A stretch of 56,544 bases of DNA from Nostoc sp. LPT (GTDB lineage Bacteria; Cyanobacteriota; Cyanobacteriia; Cyanobacteriales; Nostocaceae): the NCBI RefSeq assembly GCF_017115165.1, contig NZ_JABXKF010000081.1:1-56544 (forward strand), written 5' to 3'. Below the pieces are notes generated by a model, which was given only the letters and a program-made list of their open reading frames with translations, did no database searches and was not told the origin of the DNA. Positions 8,895 to 17,548 of the stretch are shown piece after piece. The stretch's first letter is position 1. The number at the start of each line of letters is the position of its first letter. A program made the translations under genes and the position numbers.

Positions 8895-9893
8895 TCACTT
8901 TTCCTCTAATCCCTGAGTTAGAGTATTAATATTAAGTTCTAGCAACTTGAGATAAGTTGGTGCTGGCCCGTTTGCTGGAGACAGGGAATCAACGTAAAAC
9001 ACTCCACCAAACCTTGCTCCTGATTCTCTAGCTACCTGACGTTGCGCTCCATCGTTTACTGTACTTTCACAGAAAACTACAGGTATTTTATTTTTTTTAA
9101 CTATATCAATGACTTTTTCTAGCTGTTTGGGAGTAGCTTGCTGTTCAGAATTGACTGCCCAGAGATAAGCTTCTTTCAAGCCATAATCGCGGGTGACGTA
9201 TGAGAACGCGCCTTCACAGCTTACCATGTAGCGCTTGTCTGCTGGAACTACCGACACGCTTTTTCGCAGTTTCTCATCAACTTCTTTAATTTTTTGGCTG
9301 TATGCTTTGGCATTGGTATTATAAGTCTCTGCATTCGCTGAATCTAAATTAACTAATGCCTTGCGAATATTCTCTACGTAAATCAAGGCATTTTGTGGTG
9401 ACATCCAAGCATGGGGATTAGGTTTCCCTTTGTAGGCATCCTCCGTAATTTCTACAGGTTTAATTCCCTCACTTAAGGTAACGTGAGGTACATTAGGGAC
9501 GCTGTTATACAATTTCTGTGCCCAACGCTCTAAATTTAGACCATTATTCAAAATTAGGTCTGCTTTTTGCGCTCTCACCAAATCGCTAGGAGTTGGTTCG
9601 TAACCATGAATTTCCGCCCCTGGTTTGGTGAGAGATTCAACAATCGCCTTGTCTCCCGCCACATTTTGCGCCATATCTGCGATGACTGTAAAGGTGGTAA
9701 GAACCACTTTTTTAACTTTTTTATCTAGATTGGTGGTAGTTGTGGCTGGGTTTGGACTTAACTGTGGTTGAGAATTAGAGGCTGACGGGCTACACCCAGC
9801 CAAACATAGCCCCAATAGCAGCCCAGACGCTACAACCAATTTTTGTCCGTATAACGGTAGTTGCATCTGAAAATTATTGATATTAAATCTCAT
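8895..9893 (-). CDS. mntC: manganese-binding lipoprotein MntC
   Basis: The 332-residue cluster A-I metal-binding protein starts with a signal peptide ending in a lipobox (LAGC, lipidated Cys34). The four expected metal ligands are visible: H96 (IHGYEP), H161 (NPHAWMSP), E227 (SCEGAF) and D302 (YVDSLSP). Cysteines C226 and C275 (VFCEST) match the disulfide pair described for Synechocystis MntC, which favours manganese over zinc; the usual His-rich zinc loop is absent. It would capture Mn(II) in the periplasm for MntB/MntA, which supports photosystem II. It is the first gene of the mntCAB series. M10 (9866) is an alternative start giving a more typical signal peptide length. Confidence 0.9.
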   Translation of the reverse strand: MRFNINNFQMQLPLYGQKLVVASGLLLGLCLAGCSPSASNSQPQLSPNPATTTTNLDKKVKKVVLTTFTVIADMAQNVAGDKAIVESLTKPGAEIHGYEPTPSDLVRAQKADLILNNGLNLERWAQKLYNSVPNVPHVTLSEGIKPVEITEDAYKGKPNPHAWMSPQNALIYVENIRKALVNLDSANAETYNTNAKAYSQKIKEVDEKLRKSVSVVPADKRYMVSCEGAFSYVTRDYGLKEAYLWAVNSEQQATPKQLEKVIDIVKKNKIPVVFCESTVNDGAQRQVARESGARFGGVFYVDSLSPANGPAPTYLKLLELNINTLTQGLEEK

Positions 9894-10695
9894 TATAGCA
9901 ATTTCATAATCTTCTCACTTTTGTCTCACTTTAGCAGAAGTAAGATAAAAATGAAAGAATTATGAAAATAATATCAGAGGAAAAAAGCGAAGCTGTTGCA
10001 ATTAACTGTATTTCTAGATTCTGACTTAACCTGGATTCGCCTTGATTCCTTCCTTTTCTCATTTTACGGTACTTTTTAAGTGGTTCAAATATTTTTGTTG
10101 TTTGCATAACAAAATAATATTTTATTATTGTGAAATATCTTACAGACAAATCTTATGTTTGAAATTGTTTATATTTAAAATAATGCAAAAATAAATACAT
10201 TGTAAAAATATTTTTTTGTTAGCTAACTAACTTTTAAAAGTTTAATATTTATTGTTTTGACAATTCATAAAAATTTACTTAAGCTAAAAGATAGATTAAG
10301 CAAATCAATAAACGACAGCGATTTGATTTAGCTACATCAAGAATTGCTGTTGCAGACTATTGTCATAAGGAAATGAATCAAAACCAAAATTATTCTATGT
10401 AGGCAATTTAACCAAATTTGGCTACAAAAAGCTAAGACATGATTAAGCGTATTGAACCGCGCAGATATTGAACAGATTTCGGTCAATTATGGATGGATAC
10501 TTGTGGTGATGTTAGTGAGTGTCCATCAATTATTGAAGCTTGACTAGCGATTTTAGATTTTTGATTAGGTCTTCTAGTTTATATCTCCTCTGGGACGGAA
10601 TAAATCTAAAAGATGCTCGCTAAGACTGCGCGATCGCCAATCCAAAATCCAAAATTGATTGACCAAAGTGCGGTAGATATGTCCAGGAGAAGACG
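9894..10695. other. divergent promoter region between mntCAB and the oxidase cluster
   Basis: This is an 800-base AT-rich spacer, especially 10130-10300. I see no supported gene; a 72-codon minus frame at 9931-10149 has no family features. Promoters for both divergent units must lie here, but I cannot place them with confidence. Confidence 0.5.
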
Positions 10696-11196
10696 ATGAT
10701 TGAGTATTTGACATCCTTGAACGACCACAATTTGCCCTATCCAGATACGGTTCATCCCATCGTTGTCCACTTCGTAATTGCGATGGTGTTGTTTTCCTTC
10801 TTCTGCGATGTAATTGGCTATTTTACTGGGAAATCCGGTCTTTTTGAGGTGAGTTGGTGGAATATGTTAGTTGCCACGATCGCCATCTTCGTTGCGATTA
10901 TTTTTGGTCAGTTTGAAGCGGGATTAGCACAGCCTTACAGCCTAGCGAAATCGGTGCTGAATTTACATACGCTAATTGGTTGGTCGCTTTCAGGAATTAT
11001 CACAGCGATTACAGCTTGGCGCTACGTAATTCGTGCCCGTAACCCGCAAAAAGTACCGATTTATTATTTGGGAGCCGGACTAGTTTTAACCCTGATAGTT
11101 GGCTTGCAGGTATATCTCGGAGATGAGCTTGTTTGGGTATATGGATTGCATACCGTGCCAGTTGTGGAAGCAGTAAAGGATGGTTTGTTGCGATGA
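10696..11196 (+). CDS. DUF2231 membrane protein, first of a pair
   Basis: The 166-residue membrane protein has about four helices. It carries the DUF2231 opening HPIVVHFVIAMVLFSFFCDVIG (start at residue 21) and a later histidine in NLHTLIGW. These histidines could bind haem or metal, but no function is established for the family. The start has a good AGGAGA ribosome site about nine bases upstream. Its stop overlaps the start of the next DUF2231 gene (ATGA), so the two are translationally coupled. They precede ctaC-ctaD-ctaE on the same strand. As I recall, similar membrane proteins precede the Anabaena cox3 genes. They may supply or regulate the oxidase; that is inference. Confidence 0.82.
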   Translation: MIEYLTSLNDHNLPYPDTVHPIVVHFVIAMVLFSFFCDVIGYFTGKSGLFEVSWWNMLVATIAIFVAIIFGQFEAGLAQPYSLAKSVLNLHTLIGWSLSGIITAITAWRYVIRARNPQKVPIYYLGAGLVLTLIVGLQVYLGDELVWVYGLHTVPVVEAVKDGLLR

Positions 11197-11810
11197 ACTC
11201 AGAATTGATTGACCAATTGAGCGGCTCTTTAGGCGCAAACGGATTACCTTACACAATTCCCATTCATCCCAACTTAGTCCATCTGACAATAGGTTTGTTC
11301 ATCATTGGTATGACCTTTGATATCGTTGGTGTTCTGTTCCCGTTTGAAAAATGGGTTTTCAAATTTTTGGCAATTACTGTGGAACGTAACAACTTGTTTG
11401 ATGTTGGCTGGTACAACATTTTAGCTTGCAGCATTATTACATTTTTCACTGTCGGGGCAGGCTTTTACGAAATGCTATTGGCAACACCACCAGCTGATAT
11501 GAAGAGTGCCTGGGGATTGCAGGCAATGGAAACTATGCTCTGGCATAGTATGGGTGGTGTGTTCTTATTAGCGCTGATTGTTGGTATGACCATCTGGAGA
11601 GGATGGCAGCGCTTCGTTTGGGGCAAACAAGAATATAAACAGACAGATAGAGAAGTGCAATGGATCTATCTGTTTGCAGGCATAGCAATCATGTTCATTA
11701 TGTACATCCACGGCACACTAGGAGCGCAACTAGCCACCGAATTTGGCGTACACAATACAGCAGATAGTTTGCTGCGATTAGGTCAAGACCTCAATACAAC
11801 ACTCAAATGA
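11193..11810 (+). CDS. DUF2231 membrane protein, second of a pair
   Basis: The 205-residue membrane protein has four or five helices and the same DUF2231 pattern as its neighbour: IPIHPNLVHLTIGLFIIGMTFDIVG near residues 22-46 and histidines in MLWHSMGGVF and MYIHGTLGAQ. The start at 11193 overlaps the previous stop by four bases (ATGA). The longer frame upstream would run through the neighbour's coding sequence, so I reject it. Repeated heptamers fill the 94-base gap to ctaC. The pair probably forms a complex in the membrane and may assist the adjacent oxidase. No biochemical role can be read from the sequence. Confidence 0.82.
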   Translation: MNSELIDQLSGSLGANGLPYTIPIHPNLVHLTIGLFIIGMTFDIVGVLFPFEKWVFKFLAITVERNNLFDVGWYNILACSIITFFTVGAGFYEMLLATPPADMKSAWGLQAMETMLWHSMGGVFLLALIVGMTIWRGWQRFVWGKQEYKQTDREVQWIYLFAGIAIMFIMYIHGTLGAQLATEFGVHNTADSLLRLGQDLNTTLK

Positions 11811-11904
11811 GTCATTAGTCAATTGTCCTTTGTCCTTTGTCCTTTATTTAAAGTTACTAACCAATGACCAATGACCAATGACTAATGACCAATCACCATG
11901 ACCA
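11811..11904. repeat. heptamer tandem repeats (gtccttt / ccaatga)
   Basis: Tandem copies of gtccttt (11825-11846) are followed by several copies of ccaatga/ctaatga (11871-11913). These are short tandemly repeated repetitive sequences typical of heterocystous cyanobacteria. The repeat runs into the ctaC start region and supplies some of the candidate ATG codons. Confidence 0.75.
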
Positions 11905-11919
11905 ATGACTAATGTGACC

Positions 11920-12834
11920 ATGAAAATCCAGAAGATTTTAAATATTTTGACGCTGCTTACAGGCGCGATCGCAGTGACTGTTACTAGTCTCTGGATCGGG
12001 AAGCAGGTTTACTCCTGGCTTCCCCCCCAAGCAGCAGCCGAATCCCTACTAATTGATGATTTGATTAGCTTCTTAGTAACCCTCGGTGCCTTCATCTTCT
12101 TGGGAGTAACAAGTACTTTGATGTATTCTGTAATCTTCCATCGGGCAGTCAAAGATGACTTTACTGACGGTCCCCCAATTGATGGTAATGTGGCAGTGGA
12201 AGTCGTCTGGACAGCGATCCCAATTCTCTTGGTATTTTGGATTGCAGGCTACAGCTACCAAGTTTATGAACAAATGGGAATTCAAGGCCCATCAGAACTA
12301 GTTCATCTGCATAATCCGCTGGCAATGGAATCAGCTTATACAGCACCAGCTAACGCCTTAGCAGAACCCGTTGAGAAAATCGACGTACTAGCTAAACAGT
12401 GGGCGTGGGTTTTTCACTATCCCGAAAGAGATATTACCAGTACCGAATTGCATTTACCGAGCGATCGCCGGGTACGTTTAGCGCTGCGATCGCAAGACGT
12501 TCTCCACGGCTTCTATATTCCTGCGTTCCGCCTCAAGCAGGATATTATTCCTAACCATGCGATCGACTTTGAATTTACTCCCATCCGTCCCGGCAAATAC
12601 CGATTGACCGATTCTCAATATAGCGGTACATACTTTGCGACGATGCAGGCGAATGTAGTCGTCGAATCTCCTGAAGATTATCAGCAGTGGCTAGCACAAG
12701 CTGCAATCCAAAAGCCATCCCTAGCAAATAATCAAGCAGCTTCTGAGTATTCCCAAACATCCAATCAATCAGTCCAAACTGGTTGGGTCACAGTTCCACC
12801 TGCTGCACCTCCTCTAGTCAATTCACCTGGTTGA
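11920..12834 (+). CDS. ctaC: terminal oxidase subunit II lacking the CuA site (alternative oxidase type)
   Basis: The 304-residue protein has an N-terminal membrane segment, two further helices (about 45-75 and 90-112, the latter WTAIPILLVFWIAGYSY) and a C-terminal cupredoxin-like domain (QWAWVFHYPE, then VLHGFYIPAFRLKQDIIP). Ordinary cytochrome oxidases bind CuA through a CxExCxxxHxxM motif. The corresponding stretch here (about 229-243) reads LTDSQYSGTYFATMQ, with both cysteines, the glutamate and the second histidine gone. That is the hallmark of cyanobacterial alternative respiratory terminal oxidases, thought to take electrons from quinol rather than cytochrome c. I chose the ATG at 11920 because upstream ATGs come from the heptamer repeat; 11905 is possible. 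Confidence 0.87.
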   Translation: MKIQKILNILTLLTGAIAVTVTSLWIGKQVYSWLPPQAAAESLLIDDLISFLVTLGAFIFLGVTSTLMYSVIFHRAVKDDFTDGPPIDGNVAVEVVWTAIPILLVFWIAGYSYQVYEQMGIQGPSELVHLHNPLAMESAYTAPANALAEPVEKIDVLAKQWAWVFHYPERDITSTELHLPSDRRVRLALRSQDVLHGFYIPAFRLKQDIIPNHAIDFEFTPIRPGKYRLTDSQYSGTYFATMQANVVVESPEDYQQWLAQAAIQKPSLANNQAASEYSQTSNQSVQTGWVTVPPAAPPLVNSPG

Positions 12835-12847
12835 AAGGAAAGTAACC

Positions 12848-14509
12848 ATGACTAATGTTCCTATTGAAGGTATCCTTCTCCCTGATGAGAAGCCTAACCA
12901 TGAATCTTCGAGTAACTGGAAAGAATACTTCAGCTTTAGTACCGACCATAAAGTTATTGGTATCCAGTATCTCGTTACCTCATTTTTCTTCTTTCTCGTC
13001 GGCGGTATCTTTGCAATGGTGATGCGGGGAGAACTGCTAACACCCGAATCAGATTTAGTCGATCGCACCGTCTATAACGGTATGTTCACCATGCACGGCA
13101 CCGTGATGCTGTTCTTGTGGACATTTCCCTCACTGGTTGGTTTTGCTAATTATTTAGTGCCCCTGATGATTGGAGCGCGAGATATGGCATTTCCCCGCCT
13201 CAACGCCGTCGCCTTTTGGATGGTACCAGTAGTTGGGATTTTGATGATGGGTAGCTTCTTTGTTCCTGGTGGCCCTGCCCAAGCGGGTTGGTGGTCTTAC
13301 CCGCCAGTTAGTCTCCAGAATCCCACAGGTAACTTAATTAATGGTCAAGTTATCTGGCTCTTAGCGGTGGCAATATCCGGCGTATCTTCAATTATGGGCG
13401 CAGTGAACTTTGTCACCACAATTGTCAAGATGCGGGCCCCTGGAATGGGCTTCTTTCGGATGCCCTTGTTTGTCTGGGGAGTGTTTAGCGCCCAGATTAT
13501 CCAACTATTCGGATTACCTGCACTGACAGCTGGTGCAGTAATGCTGTTACTCGACCTCACAGTTGGCACCGCCTTTTTTGACCCCGCCAAGGGTGGGAAT
13601 CCAGTTATGTTCCAGCATTACTTCTGGTTTTACTCTCACCCCGCCGTTTACGTGATTATTTTGCCTGTCTTTGCGATTTTCTCAGAAATCTTCCCAGTTT
13701 ATTCACGTAAACCTCTATTTGGTTACAAAGTAGTTGCTATTTCATCCATCTTGATTGCAGGAGTGAGCGGCATTGTTTGGGTACACCACATGTACGTCAG
13801 TGGTACATCAGGATGGATGCGGTTGATTTTCATGCTGACAACGATGTTTGTATCTGTCCCCACAGGAATTAAAGTATTTGCCTGGGTAGCAACTATTTGG
13901 GGCGGTAAACTGCGGCTAAATACCCCCATGCTATTTGCCTTGGGCGGATTAGTCATGTTTGTTTTCGCTGGTATCACAGGCATCATGCTTTCCTCCGTGC
14001 CGGTTGATGTCCACGTTAACAATACCTACTTTGTGGTGGGACACTTCCACTACGTCCTCTACGGCACCGTGACGATGGGCTTATTTGCTGCCATCTATCA
14101 CTGGTTCCCCAAAATGACTGGGCGGATGTACTCCGAAAGCTGGGGTAAAATCCACTTCTGGTTAGCCTTCATCGGCACCAACCTCAACTTTTTGCCCATG
14201 CACCCATTAGGATTGCAAGGGATGTTACGCCGAGTCGCTTCCTACGCCCCAGAGTATCAATTCTGGAATATCATCGCTAGCCTCAGCGGATTTCTCTTAG
14301 GAATGTCCACCTTGCCCTTCATATTCAACATGGTGATTTCTTGGATGCAAGGCGAGAAAGCACCCGCTAACCCTTGGCGAGCAATCGGACTAGAGTGGCT
14401 AGTTTCTTCACCCCCCCCAGTAGAAAACTTTGAAGAAACTCCCATCATCATCTCCGAACCCTACGGCTACGGCAAATCAGAACCCTTAACATCCAACCTC
14501 CCAGAATAA
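12848..14509 (+). CDS. ctaD: haem-copper terminal oxidase subunit I, A2 type
   Basis: The 553-residue protein has the 12-helix core of haem-copper oxidases. Haem and CuB ligands are visible: FTMHGTVM (low-spin haem His), YSHPAVY (262-268, CuB His264 and cross-linked Tyr268), VWVHHMYVSG (CuB histidine pair) and VGHFHYVLYG (two haem histidines). The Glu of the usual GHPEVY motif is replaced and YSHPxVY appears instead, which defines the A2 subfamily with a different proton-channel end. It reduces oxygen to water and pumps protons. The gene follows ctaC by 13 bases with a ribosome site (AAGGAAAG). With the CuA-less subunit II it makes an alternative, probably quinol-fed, oxidase. Confidence 0.92.
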   Translation: MTNVPIEGILLPDEKPNHESSSNWKEYFSFSTDHKVIGIQYLVTSFFFFLVGGIFAMVMRGELLTPESDLVDRTVYNGMFTMHGTVMLFLWTFPSLVGFANYLVPLMIGARDMAFPRLNAVAFWMVPVVGILMMGSFFVPGGPAQAGWWSYPPVSLQNPTGNLINGQVIWLLAVAISGVSSIMGAVNFVTTIVKMRAPGMGFFRMPLFVWGVFSAQIIQLFGLPALTAGAVMLLLDLTVGTAFFDPAKGGNPVMFQHYFWFYSHPAVYVIILPVFAIFSEIFPVYSRKPLFGYKVVAISSILIAGVSGIVWVHHMYVSGTSGWMRLIFMLTTMFVSVPTGIKVFAWVATIWGGKLRLNTPMLFALGGLVMFVFAGITGIMLSSVPVDVHVNNTYFVVGHFHYVLYGTVTMGLFAAIYHWFPKMTGRMYSESWGKIHFWLAFIGTNLNFLPMHPLGLQGMLRRVASYAPEYQFWNIIASLSGFLLGMSTLPFIFNMVISWMQGEKAPANPWRAIGLEWLVSSPPPVENFEETPIIISEPYGYGKSEPLTSNLPE

Positions 14510-14670
14510 ACGCAAACTATCGGGAAGACGCAAAAACCCTCCGCGTACCTCTGCGCTTCCCTCCGCGACGGCAGTCGCTCATGGAAACCCCCATCGCCCT
14601 TGGCGTCTCCCCTTAGGAGAAGACCGCGCTGCCTCTCCTTTGCTTTTCAAACTCCCCCTCAAAAACCAAA
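14510..14670. repeat. ctaD-ctaE spacer filled with dispersed repeat sequence
   Basis: This 160-base spacer is GC-richer than its surroundings and holds words such as ctccgcgtacctctgcg and cttggcgtctcc, similar to those at 43872-43930. It separates two genes that are usually adjacent, so a repeat appears to have inserted within the operon. Confidence 0.5.
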
Positions 14671-15273
14671 ATGGACAGCTATATCAATTCCCATGAATTG
14701 CCCCATACAAGCGCAGAACACAGCCACGACGAAGAAGGCAACAAAATGTTTGGCTTCATCGTCTTTCTCCTGTCAGAAAGCGTCATCTTCTTAAGTTTTT
14801 TCGCCGGATATGCCATCTACAAAACAACAACCCCTAACTGGCTACCAGTTGGTGTTTCTGGACTAGAAATAAAAGAACCAGCAATCAACACAGTAATTCT
14901 CGTTGCTAGTAGCTTTGTAATTTACTTAGCAGAACGCGCCCTTCAACGCCATGACTTAGTGAAATTTCGCCTATTTCTCTTGGCAACAATGGCAATGGGA
15001 ACTTACTTTTTAGTTGGCCAAGCGATTGAATGGAACGGCCTCGCCTTTGGTTTCACCTCTGGGGTATTTGGTAGTACATTCTATCTGCTTACAGGCTTCC
15101 ACGGTTTGCACGTTTTCACAGGTATTTTGTTGCAGTTGATAATTTTGGTACGTTCTTTCCTACCTGGCAATTATGACACAGGTCACTACGGCGTAAATGC
15201 AACCTCATTGTTTTGGCACTTCGTCGATGTTATCTGGATTATTTTGTTTGTTCTGATCTATGTTTGGCAGTAA
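14671..15273 (+). CDS. ctaE: terminal oxidase subunit III
   Basis: The 200-residue protein has five predicted helices and family III motifs: FGFIVFLLSESVIFLSFFAGY at about 27-47, and FHGLHVFTGILLQ and SLFWHFVDVIWIILF near the C-terminus. It is the short five-helix form typical of bacteria. Subunit III stabilises the oxygen-reducing core in subunit I. It is third in the ctaC-ctaD-ctaE series, although 161 bases of repeat-like DNA separate it from ctaD. The His-rich N-terminus (HTSAEHSHDEEG) is unremarkable for cyanobacterial versions. A weak hairpin at 15291-15313 may end the operon. Confidence 0.92.
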   Translation: MDSYINSHELPHTSAEHSHDEEGNKMFGFIVFLLSESVIFLSFFAGYAIYKTTTPNWLPVGVSGLEIKEPAINTVILVASSFVIYLAERALQRHDLVKFRLFLLATMAMGTYFLVGQAIEWNGLAFGFTSGVFGSTFYLLTGFHGLHVFTGILLQLIILVRSFLPGNYDTGHYGVNATSLFWHFVDVIWIILFVLIYVWQ

Positions 15274-15290
15274 AGATTGATGGGAAGGAA

Positions 15291-15313
15291 AACCCAGATA
15301 ATTTCTCTGGGTT
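15291..15313 (+). terminator. weak terminator-like hairpin after ctaE
   Basis: Arms aacccaga and tctgggtt (8 bp) with a 7-nt loop lie 18 bases after the ctaE stop. No T run follows, so termination strength is doubtful. Confidence 0.4.
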
Positions 15314-15387
15314 GGTGTATGTGGCATTGTTAATTGCTTTTATGCCCCATACACCATTTACTGTAATAACTATATTTGGGTCTTAGT

Positions 15388-15987
15388 TCAACCTTTCAAA
15401 TTCAACCTTTCCTCAAACTTTGACCCATCTTGATGAAATAAAAATTTTTCACTACTGTGATAGCTTCTTCGCCATTGTTCGAGCTTATCTATAGATATTG
15501 ATTTAGATGTGACATTCACACCATTTCCTCGCCAAGCAACTTCTGCATCTGTTGTGAAAACCCCGCACTCTAATTGATCTAGCCTCATATTCCAATATTC
15601 GCTAAATCGACCTTTTAAAGTAATAACTTGCTCAAATACCTTGTTTCTATGCTTATTTCTTCTTTTTCGTTCTGTTGCTCCAGTTGCTTCTGTATCAATA
15701 AACTTAGTTTCAATTAAAAACAGACTACCTTTAAAAGTCAGGAAGACAAAATCACACTTCCCTAAATCTGTGTAATCTGAAATTGGAGACTTTTCAAATA
15801 ACAGCAATTCAGCGCACGAGGGAAACAATTCTTTAATATTCAGAAATAAATAAGCTTGCAATAGAAGTTCCTTATCATAAGGAAATAATATTACTCCTTC
15901 AAAAAATTTTTGAATGTCCTCGTGAGTTTGGGGTTGAATTTTTTTACAGTATGAAACAAATCTATGTAGCTCGTTGACGATCATCAA
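15388..15987 (-). CDS. hypothetical protein with a possible PD-(D/E)XK nuclease core
   Basis: I do not recognise a named family for this 199-residue soluble protein. The middle reads LGKCDFVFLTFKGSLFLIETKFID (two segments about residues 75-98). The Asp on one strand followed by an E-x-K on the next is the core pattern of PD-(D/E)XK nucleases and related non-catalytic domains. A basic patch (TERKRRNKHRNK) follows. The N-terminus is helical, the C-terminus is charged. It stands alone between ctaE and dnaE-C. A nuclease or restriction-like role is inference from the short motif. Expression from its own promoter is likely. Confidence 0.65.
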   Translation of the reverse strand: MMIVNELHRFVSYCKKIQPQTHEDIQKFFEGVILFPYDKELLLQAYLFLNIKELFPSCAELLLFEKSPISDYTDLGKCDFVFLTFKGSLFLIETKFIDTEATGATERKRRNKHRNKVFEQVITLKGRFSEYWNMRLDQLECGVFTTDAEVAWRGNGVNVTSKSISIDKLEQWRRSYHSSEKFLFHQDGSKFEERLNLKG

Positions 15988-16186
15988 GTTTTAACTCCTT
16001 CCCCCGGTCGCAGCCTTAAGGGTATTAGCATAAAAAGATACCACTACCTCAAGGAAATTCTCATCCGCGTAAGTAACTAAAAAAACGATTAAAATCCTGA
16101 ATACCTAAGGCAATTTACTGATGACAGTTCAATAAAACTAATTCTTAAGCTGCTTTTCAGTATTAGTGGATTTTTTACTGCTGGCG

Positions 16187-17548
16187 TCAGCTACCAGTCA
16201 GGGATTTTATGTGAGCAGGAAAACTAGCGTTTTGCAAAGCTTGAACAGTTATTCGAGAATCTTGTACACAAAATTGCCAACCCAAGCGAACAAGTTTACG
16301 AGAAGTTACAGTTTGGATAATTCCAATCACTGGCATTTTTGCCTTTTCTTTGTCTACTGAATGGTCTTGTAAAATTGTTTTCAAGCGATGTAAATCTTCC
16401 ATATTACCTGCTTGCTGGGGATTTAATTCCACCATTACCATTTGTACTGTTTCCACTGGTTCTGCATCTTCAAGAATAAATTGAGTTTGCTCGTCACGTC
16501 GATCTACTTTTCCCCAAATAATCAATCTCGTATCAACTTGGAGTATGGAACTAATACGTTCATAAGTTTTCGGAAAAACTACAGCTTCTGATTGTGTAGT
16601 TAGGTCTTCTATTTGTAATATTGCCATCTGATCGCCTTTTTTAGTCACCACTTTTTTGACGTTATTCAACATTACAACTGCACAAAGCCTTGTATCTTCT
16701 CTTTGTTCTCCCAGCTGCGAAAGGTTAATTGGTGTCAAAAGTGGTGCTATTTGCCGTAAGGATTTCAGGGGATGATCTGATACATAAAAGCCTAGTAATT
16801 CTTTCTCCATTTGCAACTTTTTCTGTGGAGGTATATCCGTCACAGGTTTAGATTTGGGAGCAGTTTCAAAGGCATTATTTGCTCTTTTATTTTGAGTCCA
16901 AGAAAAGCCGTCGCCCAATAAATCAAATAGATTCCCTTGACCACTAGCTCTATCTTTCGCGCGAGATTGTGCCCAATCATACACTAATTCAGAGTCGTTA
17001 ATTAACTGTTGGCGGTTGGGTTCAATTTTGTCAAAGGCTCCACAATAAATCAGCGACTCTAGAGTGCGGCGGTTAACTGCACGCAAATCCACGCGATCGC
17101 AAAAATCAGCGAGTGTTTTAAACTCTTTAAACTCTCCTGCCTCATTTCTCGCTTCCAAAATAGAAGCGATCGCATTTTGTCCCACGTTACGCACCGCCGA
17201 AAATCCAAACAGAATCTTGCCTGCCGTTGGCGTAAAATCAACACCAGAACGATTAATATCTGGCGGATCTATGGAAATCCCCATATTTGTACAGTTAGTA
17301 ATGTATCTCTGTACCTTATCGGTATCACCACTGTTAGCCGTTAACAGCGCCGCCATATATTCCAATGGGTAATTAGCTTTTAAATATGCTGTTTGATAAG
17401 TTACATAACCATAGGCTGTAGAATGGGATTTATTGAAACAATTAGCAGCTATTAAGCTATTTTTAATTGCAAAATTATGGTCACGCTCAACCCCAATGTC
17501 ATAAACATTTTGTTTGCCTAAATATTTACGTGTGGCTATTTTTATCAT
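16187..17548 (-). CDS. dnaE: DNA polymerase III alpha subunit, C-terminal half with split intein DnaE-C
   Basis: The first 36 residues are a DnaE C-intein: MIKIATRKYLGKQNVYDIGV, then ERDHNFAIKNSLIAAN ending in the catalytic Asn36. The next residues, CFNKSHSTAYGYV, are the +1 Cys and conserved C-extein of DNA polymerase III alpha. The 417-residue extein contains the end of the polymerase region, a helix-hairpin-helix part (about 120-175) and an OB-fold (about 285-345). In cyanobacteria the partner DnaE-N with its N-intein is encoded elsewhere, and the halves join by protein trans-splicing to give the replicative polymerase. The sequence is close to the Nostoc punctiforme C-intein. The length (453) is slightly shorter than the Synechocystis form. 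All key splice residues are present. Confidence 0.95.
   Translation of the reverse strand: MIKIATRKYLGKQNVYDIGVERDHNFAIKNSLIAANCFNKSHSTAYGYVTYQTAYLKANYPLEYMAALLTANSGDTDKVQRYITNCTNMGISIDPPDINRSGVDFTPTAGKILFGFSAVRNVGQNAIASILEARNEAGEFKEFKTLADFCDRVDLRAVNRRTLESLIYCGAFDKIEPNRQQLINDSELVYDWAQSRAKDRASGQGNLFDLLGDGFSWTQNKRANNAFETAPKSKPVTDIPPQKKLQMEKELLGFYVSDHPLKSLRQIAPLLTPINLSQLGEQREDTRLCAVVMLNNVKKVVTKKGDQMAILQIEDLTTQSEAVVFPKTYERISSILQVDTRLIIWGKVDRRDEQTQFILEDAEPVETVQMVMVELNPQQAGNMEDLHRLKTILQDHSVDKEKAKMPVIGIIQTVTSRKLVRLGWQFCVQDSRITVQALQNASFPAHIKSLTGS

Noticed and set aside
8895..9893. Zinc (ZnuA) assignment for the metal-binding lipoprotein
   Set aside because: The His-rich loop typical of ZnuA is missing, while the MntC-type cysteine pair and the mntCAB gene order are present.
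9931..10149. A 72-codon minus-strand frame upstream of mntC
   Set aside because: It is AT-driven with no motif and overlaps the probable promoter region of mntCAB.
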